Source: Maribacter algarum (ex Lu et al. 2025) (nom. illeg.)
GTDB taxonomy: Bacteria; Bacteroidota; Bacteroidia; Flavobacteriales; Flavobacteriaceae
DNA length: 64,000 nucleotides
NCBI GenBank assembly: GCA_947495915.1
Contig: CANMAW010000010.1
Coordinates: forward strand, 35,228 to 99,227
Reading direction: 5' to 3'
A program made the position numbers and the translations under genes. The notes under the pieces were generated by a model. It did not search any database. It was given only the letters and a program-made list of their open reading frames with translations, and was not told where the DNA came from. Positions 58,404 through 64,000 of the stretch are shown piece by piece (position 1 is the stretch's first letter; every line of letters starts with the position of its first letter).

Positions 58404-59740
58404 AGAAGGCTAAGAATTTTCTGTTCCACCTCTTCGGTGTTCCAAAGTGATTCAATATTTGGTATAAGCATTACTTGTTTCATTATTTCTTCTTGAACAT
58501 CTCCTAAGGCCAATGCCTCTGCATATGGTCTATTAGAAAATGTAACTCTTGAATAAACAGGAACCCATTTATCAGGATATTTCTTTGCAAATGCTTTCTC
58601 GATTTTTTTCTGAAGTAAGAATTTTGGGTCAGCAGTTTTACTACTCATTTCAACAAAATTGCGATAACTTAGTTCAGCAATTGCATCTGCGTTTGGTTTA
58701 CGTTCTTCTTGATAATCTTTGAAAATGGTACCCCAATCATCACCGTGTTTGGCTATCAATTGGTTTAAAACATAAATATCTTCAAAACCAGCATTCATAC
58801 CCTGACCATAAAAAGGAACAACAGCATGTGCAGAATCTCCAACCAAAGCTACTTTATTCCAATAGGTCCAAGGATAACATTTCATAGTTACCATCGCACT
58901 TGTAGGATTATTAAAAAAATCTTTGGTTAAATTCTCAAACTCTTTACGAACATTCGGAAAATAGGTCTTAAAAAACACCTTCGCTTCTTGCTCTGTGGTT
59001 ATTTTATCAAATGATACTTCACCTTCAAAAGGCATAAATAGTGTGCAAGTGAAACTTCCATCTAAATTTGGCATCGCTATTAACATGAACTTTCCTCGTG
59101 GCCAAATGTGAAACGAGTGTTTATCAAGTTTATGACTACCATCATCATTGGCAGGTATAGTAAGTTCTTTATAACCAACATCAATAAAATCTTGAGAATA
59201 GTCAAACCTACTGCGTCTTTGCATTTTATGACGAACCCTTGAAAAAGCACCATCACAACCAAAAATCAAATCATATGAATATTCCTTCCATTCCCCCTTT
59301 TCTGTCTCACCAGTAAATAGTTTTGCCTCAGGTAAATCGACATCCCATACTTTTTCTTCAAATCTAAAAATCACTCCAGAGGCTTCCGCTAAATCTATCA
59401 TTTTTCGATTCAAAACTCCCCTAGAAATAGACCAAATCGCCTCTCCATCTTTACCATACTTTTGATAATATTCATCTTGATCTATCAGATGCATAGCGCG
59501 TTTATCTAGAGGTATAGCAATATCTCTTACTTCTGAAGCAATACCAACTTCTTCTAGGGCAGCCCATCCCCTATTACTCATTGCTAAATTAATCGAACGA
59601 CCAGAGAACGTAATTTTACGAATATCTGGTCTTCGATCGAAAACGGTTATGTGGTGTCCTAATTTTCTTAGATAAATTGCCAAAAGCGATCCTACTAGTC
59701 CAGAACCTATGATGGCTATATTTTTAGAAGATTGTTCCAT
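58400..59740 (-). CDS. kmo: Kynurenine 3-monooxygenase
   Basis: 446 residues, class A FAD monooxygenase. It converts kynurenine to 3-hydroxykynurenine with NADPH and O2, part of the tryptophan-to-NAD or anthranilate catabolic path. FAD fold: IIGSGLVGSLLAIYLRKLG (10-28), with FSGRSINLAMSNRGWAAL (the KMO signature that positions substrate), and GDSAHAVVPFYGQGMNAGFED (about 309-329). The C-terminal region may contain a membrane-associating helix as in eukaryotic enzymes, but none is clear. No kynureninase or tryptophan dioxygenase gene is in the window. Confidence 0.92.
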   Translation of the reverse strand: MEQSSKNIAIIGSGLVGSLLAIYLRKLGHHITVFDRRPDIRKITFSGRSINLAMSNRGWAALEEVGIASEVRDIAIPLDKRAMHLIDQDEYYQKYGKDGEAIWSISRGVLNRKMIDLAEASGVIFRFEEKVWDVDLPEAKLFTGETEKGEWKEYSYDLIFGCDGAFSRVRHKMQRRSRFDYSQDFIDVGYKELTIPANDDGSHKLDKHSFHIWPRGKFMLIAMPNLDGSFTCTLFMPFEGEVSFDKITTEQEAKVFFKTYFPNVRKEFENLTKDFFNNPTSAMVTMKCYPWTYWNKVALVGDSAHAVVPFYGQGMNAGFEDIYVLNQLIAKHGDDWGTIFKDYQEERKPNADAIAELSYRNFVEMSSKTADPKFLLQKKIEKAFAKKYPDKWVPVYSRVTFSNRPYAEALALGDVQEEIMKQVMLIPNIESLWNTEEVEQKILSLL

Positions 59741-60306
59741 AAAATGCTATTCACTTTTTCTTTCAAAAGTTTTTAAAGGTAACAAAATAGGTAGCTACTC
59801 TTATCATATTGCCTAAGAATAACACAATTCCACATAACCTTGGGTTATTACTAACTGATGTTTAGTAGATGTGTATTTCATGAATTAATACATATTTTTT
59901 TTACACTTCGCGAGCACACTATATAAAAAAAATACTTCACCTAGTATTAAGAAGAACATTCCCTTTTAATTCACTACTCTACAGTTAAACAACTAAAAAA
60001 GAAGGCTTTATTCAGTGTATTACACAGATTTTTATAGCACTTAATCCTTTGTTCATAAAACTGAAGCTTTTACAAACATCTTACTTTTCCTACACCTTAT
60101 CGAGAGGAATTCTAATTAGCGAGGTTTTTGGTAGTTTGAACCAAAATTTTAACAATATTTTGGTTTAAGCACCGTTCTTTAACCTATTGAATTTAACATT
60201 TTTACTGTAAACCCTAATCAACCTACAACCAGCAATTTAATGGTAAAAGGAAAAAGCTAATGTCCTAAAAGTTTGGCTTTAACTTTCATTATATTGTTTT
60301 AAATGT
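59741..60306. other. 566-bp intergenic region before the Calx-beta protein gene
   Basis: AT-rich with no convincing ORF. Two dyads are visible: GTGTA-T-TACAC (60015-60025) and AACCAAAAT (60139-60147) / ATTTTGGTT (60157-60165), the second extendable to 12 bp with one mismatch. The region must hold the kmo promoter and that of the large surface protein. No riboswitch pattern is recognised. Confidence 0.5.
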
Positions 60307-63300
60307 ATGCTTATGCACAACATTACCCAAATCTTTAACCGAATCAAATCTCCAATACTTTTCTTAGCACTTTTGCTAGCTTTTTTTAATGCATCTGCAC
60401 AGGTTCAGACTCCATTCTCACCTCGTTTTTCTGATGCGGTAAACGGAGATATTACCATCATAGCAAATAACGTTTTATCAGAGCATGCTACTAATAATTA
60501 TACTGGTAGTGGTGATAATAATAGTATTACCACCGTTTTTGTTGATATTGATTCTGATACTTCCACATTCAACTCTAGTAGTGCTAACTTAGTCAACCCG
60601 TCACCATCGAGTACTTGTTTGACTTTTCAAAAGGCATTCATTTATTGGGCGGCAGCAAATAAAGAAAATGGGCCCGATAACAGTGGGAATATGACTGGTA
60701 ATGGCAACCCTGAAGTAAATTGGCAGTACGACCAAATAAAATTAATGCTACCTGGTTCTAGCACCTATAATACAATAACTGCAGATCAAGTCATCTATAA
60801 TGGTCGAGCAGATCATTTTGTTAACGACCCTTATGTTTGTGTAAAAGACATTACTTCACAAGTACAAGCGCTTGCTAATCCTTATGGAAAGTTTCAAGTA
60901 GCTAACGTTAAAGCGACTGTGGGTGACCTTTGGGAACATATTGCAACAGGAAATAGAAATACTGGAACCTCTGGTGGTTGGCAGATTGTATTCGTTTATG
61001 AAAGTCCAGAATTAGAAAGAAGAAACATTACCTTATTTGACGGATATGCCAACGTAACGCAAAATAATAATTCGTTTGATGTATTGTTTGACGGTTTTCA
61101 AACTGTTCCAAACGGACCTGTTAACGCTAATATCGTAATAGGTTCTACGGAAGGAGATAGAGGTATTTGGGGAGATCAACTTCAAATTTTTGATACCGAT
61201 GGAGTTTGGACATCAATTTCAACTGACGAACGGGATGAAAACAACTTTTTTAACAGTAAGATCACAGTAGACGAAGCGCCTTTTTTAAATCGAAACCCAG
61301 CAAGTACAAATACTCTAGGGTTTGATGCTGCTTTATTTGAATTGAAAAATAATGGCAACCAACTTATAGACAATGACCAAACTTCTGCAACATTGCGAAT
61401 GACGTCAAACCAAGAAACATACGGACTTTATTTAATGGGTTTAAGTGTTGAAATTTTTGAGCCTAGCTTAGGAGCATTGAATTTCACAACCAACATTATA
61501 GGGTCTACTTTCAACCCTGGTGACACAGCACCTGTAGAGATTCGTTTAAAAAACGTTGGTAATGATAATATTCACAACTTAGAAATTGCTACAACTCTAC
61601 CAGAACAGGTAGAATTTGTAAGTACTGACCCATTACCACCTGGAGTAACCTACAACTTTAATAATGTATCAAGAGAACTTCGATTCTTTGTTGAAGATGG
61701 TTATACCGATACGGATGACCCTCAGTATGAATTAGATTTTAATTTATTCGTTAACAATACATGTACTTCTTGTAGCGCTGATATTGCATTACAAGCACTT
61801 GCCACCTTTACTGGTGAGACAAATACAAATATGGTTGGCACATTATCATCTGGTACCGTAGATTCTTGTGGTATAGGAAATCACGATCCAACATATTTAA
61901 CTGTTATTCCTAATATTACAATTAGTGACTCTTCAGCAAATGAAGGAGACAATATTGTATTTACAATTGCTTCATCTCACGAATTAACTGCTGATGCCAC
62001 CTTTACGATAAATTATGCCGATGGTACTGCCAATAGTGCTGACTATGGAAGTGGGCCTACAACAGTTACGATTCCAGCTGGGTCAAGCAGTGCTACATTT
62101 AATGTTCCTGCAATCGATGACAATTGGGTAGAACCTACGCAACAAGATTTTACTGCTACAATTAGTACTACTGATCCGGTAACAGTTGCTGACAATCAAG
62201 CTACAGGTACTGTAATAGATACCGACGTTGCTTATGTAGTTGGTGGTAATTTTGATGTTACTGAAGGTGACACTATCCAATACAGACTATTCTTATCGAC
62301 CGGAACTAATGGTGGAGGTCAACAATATGTCGGTATCGAAGAAGCTTATAATGTAGACTTTAGAGTTGAAAATGCAACTAGCGCATTAAGTTATGCTACT
62401 GAAGGTCTAGATTTTAACGGATTTAGTATTACAGCTACATTCCCTGCGGGATCTGCAGCCGGTACGGAAATATTCATTCCGGTTCCTACTATTGATGATG
62501 CTTTAGTTGAACCGTCAGAAAAGTTTGATGGTGTAAAATCTAGAAATGCGGCGGAAGCTACAAAATATGGTTCAGGACCATCACGAGTAGGAGTTAACAC
62601 GGAAAGATCTGCCTTAAGAATTCATGATAATGATTCAGCTACGGTTAGCCTAGAAGACATTACCGTAAATGAAGATGTTGGCACTACTACTTATACATTT
62701 ACATTATCTGGTGAAACCAGAGATGCTTTTGACATTGAATTTGCCTCAAATAACAATTCTGCGGTAGCTCCTGATGATTATACCAGTACTACGGGTACCG
62801 TAACTTTCGATGGAACGAATTCAGAAACAGAATCTTTTAACTTAACAATAAACGACGACTTAGTTATTGAAGGAACTGAAGACTTTACCATTGTTCCCAC
62901 TTATAACCCAACAGTATTATCAATGGCCAACTATGTGCCACAAAATATTGTTTTTGCAAATGATCCTGGCACAGTAACGATAACAGATAATGATGCTGGA
63001 GTTGGTAATGGAATTGCATTCAATGATACTGGAATTGTAGTAACTGAAGGTACCGATACCTTTGCAAGATTTACGGTATCATTTATTGGATTGCTAGCTC
63101 CTACTGAAAATGTTACTGTTGATTATGTTACTAACAATGGAACGGCATTAAATTCAAATGATTTTAACGCCCAATCAGGAACATTAACTTTCAATAGTTT
63201 AAACACAAGTAGAAATATTGATATTCCTATTTTAGATGATACAATTATAGAACCTCAGGAAGGTTTTACCGTAGTTCTTTCAAACGTTCAATCTGGTTTA

Positions 63301-64000
63301 GGTGTAGGTTTTGCTGATGGAAATACTACCAATACCGCGAATGGTACCATCAATGATGATGATGCTAATGCTGGTGATGGTATTGCTTTTGACAACACTA
63401 ATGTCATTGTAACAGAAGGTACCGATGCGTTTGCGGTCTATACCGTAACTTTAACTGGTGCGATTTCTGAAAACGTAACGGTTGATTATACAACTGTTGA
63501 TGGTACGGCTGTAAATCCTACGGATATTACTACGACATCGGGTACAATCACATTTACGCCAACAGTAAGCTCTTTTGATATTCAAGTGCCAATTATTGAT
63601 GACTCGATAATCGAGCCTACAGAGAACTTTACCGTGGTACTTTCTAATGTACAATCAAACTTAGGTCTTGGAATCGTGGGTCCTGATACTGCTAATGGTA
63701 CCATCAATGATGATGATGCTAATGCTGGTGACGGTATTGCTTTTGACAACACTAATGTAGTGGTTACAGAAGGTACAGATGCGTTTGCGGTCTATACCGT
63801 AACGCTAACAGGAACTATTTCTGAGAATGTAACGGTTGATTATACAACTGTAGATGGTACGGCTGTAAATCCTACGGATATTACTACGACATCGGGTACA
63901 ATCACATTTACGCCAACAGTAAGCTCTTTTGATATTCAAGTGCCAATTATTGATGACTCGATAATCGAGCCTACAGAGAACTTTACCGTGGTACTTTCTA
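60307..64000 (+). CDS. Large secreted Calx-beta repeat protein, 3' end outside window
   Basis: At least 1,231 codons with no stop to the right edge. Two in-frame ATGs (60307, 60313) are possible. Signal peptide (about 1-32, ending ASAQ). Residues about 35-395 form a large N-terminal domain seen in flavobacterial surface proteins (WQIVFVYESPELERRNITLFDG); about 400-530 resembles a DUF11-like domain (NPGDTAPVEIRLKNVGNDNI). Six Calx-beta-like modules follow from about 535, recognised by the EGD/EGT start and acidic IDD/DDD ends. The last two are near-identical copies. Calx-beta modules bind Ca2+; such proteins are usually adhesins or gliding-related and exported by type IX secretion. The C-terminal sorting domain that would prove this is outside the window. 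Confidence 0.85.
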   Translation, partial: MLMHNITQIFNRIKSPILFLALLLAFFNASAQVQTPFSPRFSDAVNGDITIIANNVLSEHATNNYTGSGDNNSITTVFVDIDSDTSTFNSSSANLVNPSPSSTCLTFQKAFIYWAAANKENGPDNSGNMTGNGNPEVNWQYDQIKLMLPGSSTYNTITADQVIYNGRADHFVNDPYVCVKDITSQVQALANPYGKFQVANVKATVGDLWEHIATGNRNTGTSGGWQIVFVYESPELERRNITLFDGYANVTQNNNSFDVLFDGFQTVPNGPVNANIVIGSTEGDRGIWGDQLQIFDTDGVWTSISTDERDENNFFNSKITVDEAPFLNRNPASTNTLGFDAALFELKNNGNQLIDNDQTSATLRMTSNQETYGLYLMGLSVEIFEPSLGALNFTTNIIGSTFNPGDTAPVEIRLKNVGNDNIHNLEIATTLPEQVEFVSTDPLPPGVTYNFNNVSRELRFFVEDGYTDTDDPQYELDFNLFVNNTCTSCSADIALQALATFTGETNTNMVGTLSSGTVDSCGIGNHDPTYLTVIPNITISDSSANEGDNIVFTIASSHELTADATFTINYADGTANSADYGSGPTTVTIPAGSSSATFNVPAIDDNWVEPTQQDFTATISTTDPVTVADNQATGTVIDTDVAYVVGGNFDVTEGDTIQYRLFLSTGTNGGGQQYVGIEEAYNVDFRVENATSALSYATEGLDFNGFSITATFPAGSAAGTEIFIPVPTIDDALVEPSEKFDGVKSRNAAEATKYGSGPSRVGVNTERSALRIHDNDSATVSLEDITVNEDVGTTTYTFTLSGETRDAFDIEFASNNNSAVAPDDYTSTTGTVTFDGTNSETESFNLTINDDLVIEGTEDFTIVPTYNPTVLSMANYVPQNIVFANDPGTVTITDNDAGVGNGIAFNDTGIVVTEGTDTFARFTVSFIGLLAPTENVTVDYVTNNGTALNSNDFNAQSGTLTFNSLNTSRNIDIPILDDTIIEPQEGFTVVLSNVQSGLGVGFADGNTTNTANGTINDDDANAGDGIAFDNTNVIVTEGTDAFAVYTVTLTGAISENVTVDYTTVDGTAVNPTDITTTSGTITFTPTVSSFDIQVPIIDDSIIEPTENFTVVLSNVQSNLGLGIVGPDTANGTINDDDANAGDGIAFDNTNVVVTEGTDAFAVYTVTLTGTISENVTVDYTTVDGTAVNPTDITTTSGTITFTPTVSSFDIQVPIIDDSIIEPTENFTVVLS

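Noticed and set aside
62083..63654. Minus-strand ORFs in the Calx-beta gene
   Set aside because: They lie opposite a single uninterrupted plus frame with clear repeated domains and have no signals of their own.
1..64000. Prophage, insertion sequence, CRISPR, tRNA or rRNA genes
   Set aside because: I looked through the gaps and frames and found no transposase or integrase motifs, no repeat-spacer arrays and no clover-leaf with CCA-adjacent arms. A covariance-model scan would be needed to exclude tRNAs fully.

Overview
The window is an ordinary stretch of chromosome from a member of the Bacteroidota, almost certainly a (probably marine) Flavobacteriaceae. The base composition is AT-rich, ribosome binding sites are weak, and promoters fit the Bacteroidota form TTG-N17-23-TAnnTTTG. 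Gene content also fits: ribosomal protein THX, DUF2851, DUF1573, flavobacterial PspC and K+-channel genes, RskA-type anti-sigma factor, Calx-beta surface protein and a monofunctional biotin ligase. I see no prophage, insertion sequence, CRISPR array, rRNA or tRNA.

Layout. 1-4.4 kb: the start of an AGCS sodium:amino-acid symporter, a TrkA-N potassium channel with a PspC protein, DUF2851 and a single-domain rhodanese, all on minus. 4.5-6.4 kb: a divergent promoter pair drives the rhodanese one way and a marR-nitroreductase-yceI operon the other; a dyad sits on the marR promoter and a terminator closes the operon. 6.4-13 kb: a complete trp operon, trpE-G-D-C-F-B-A, preceded by a consensus promoter, an 18-codon leader peptide with three consecutive Trp codons and a strong terminator hairpin, which together look like a transcription attenuator. 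The leader ATG lies at the predicted transcription start. 13-22.8 kb: M20 peptidase, two secreted proteins with carboxypeptidase-regulatory-like N-termini, PEP carboxylase, a uracil-DNA-glycosylase-like protein, THX, YaaA, an RluA-family pseudouridine synthase and a PASTA protein. 22.9-31 kb: ddl-coaD, a PAS histidine kinase with overlapping response regulator, M14 peptidase, Nudix and pyrE with nearly overlapping divergent starts, and birA.

31-36 kb: a compact rsfS-ftsH-LUD-cdsA-psd-acbP operon joining ribosome silencing and membrane proteolysis to phospholipid synthesis. 36-44 kb (minus): creatininase family, sterol desaturase family, an unknown lipoprotein, a quinone-reductase-like gene with a membrane protein and Crp regulator, small unknowns and valS. 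44-60 kb: DUF1573, a PDZ aspartyl protease, an aminotransferase, murB, two ECF sigma factors (one with an anti-sigma factor), lipA, gap overlapped by a TPR hybrid histidine kinase, lpxK, a Nif3-like protein, a C4-zinc-ribbon homologue that has lost its cysteines, a DUF4174-like protein and kynurenine 3-monooxygenase. 60.3-64 kb: the first 1,231 codons of a large secreted Calx-beta repeat protein, cut by the window edge, with two almost identical 354-bp repeats at its visible end.

Most of the window is housekeeping and no clear new multi-gene system is visible. The most interesting items are the apparently leaderless trp leader peptide and attenuator, the divergent pyrE/Nudix starts, a second probable leaderless start in an ECF sigma gene, the cysteine-less zinc-ribbon protein, the stand-alone TonB plug protein and the recently homogenised Calx-beta repeats.
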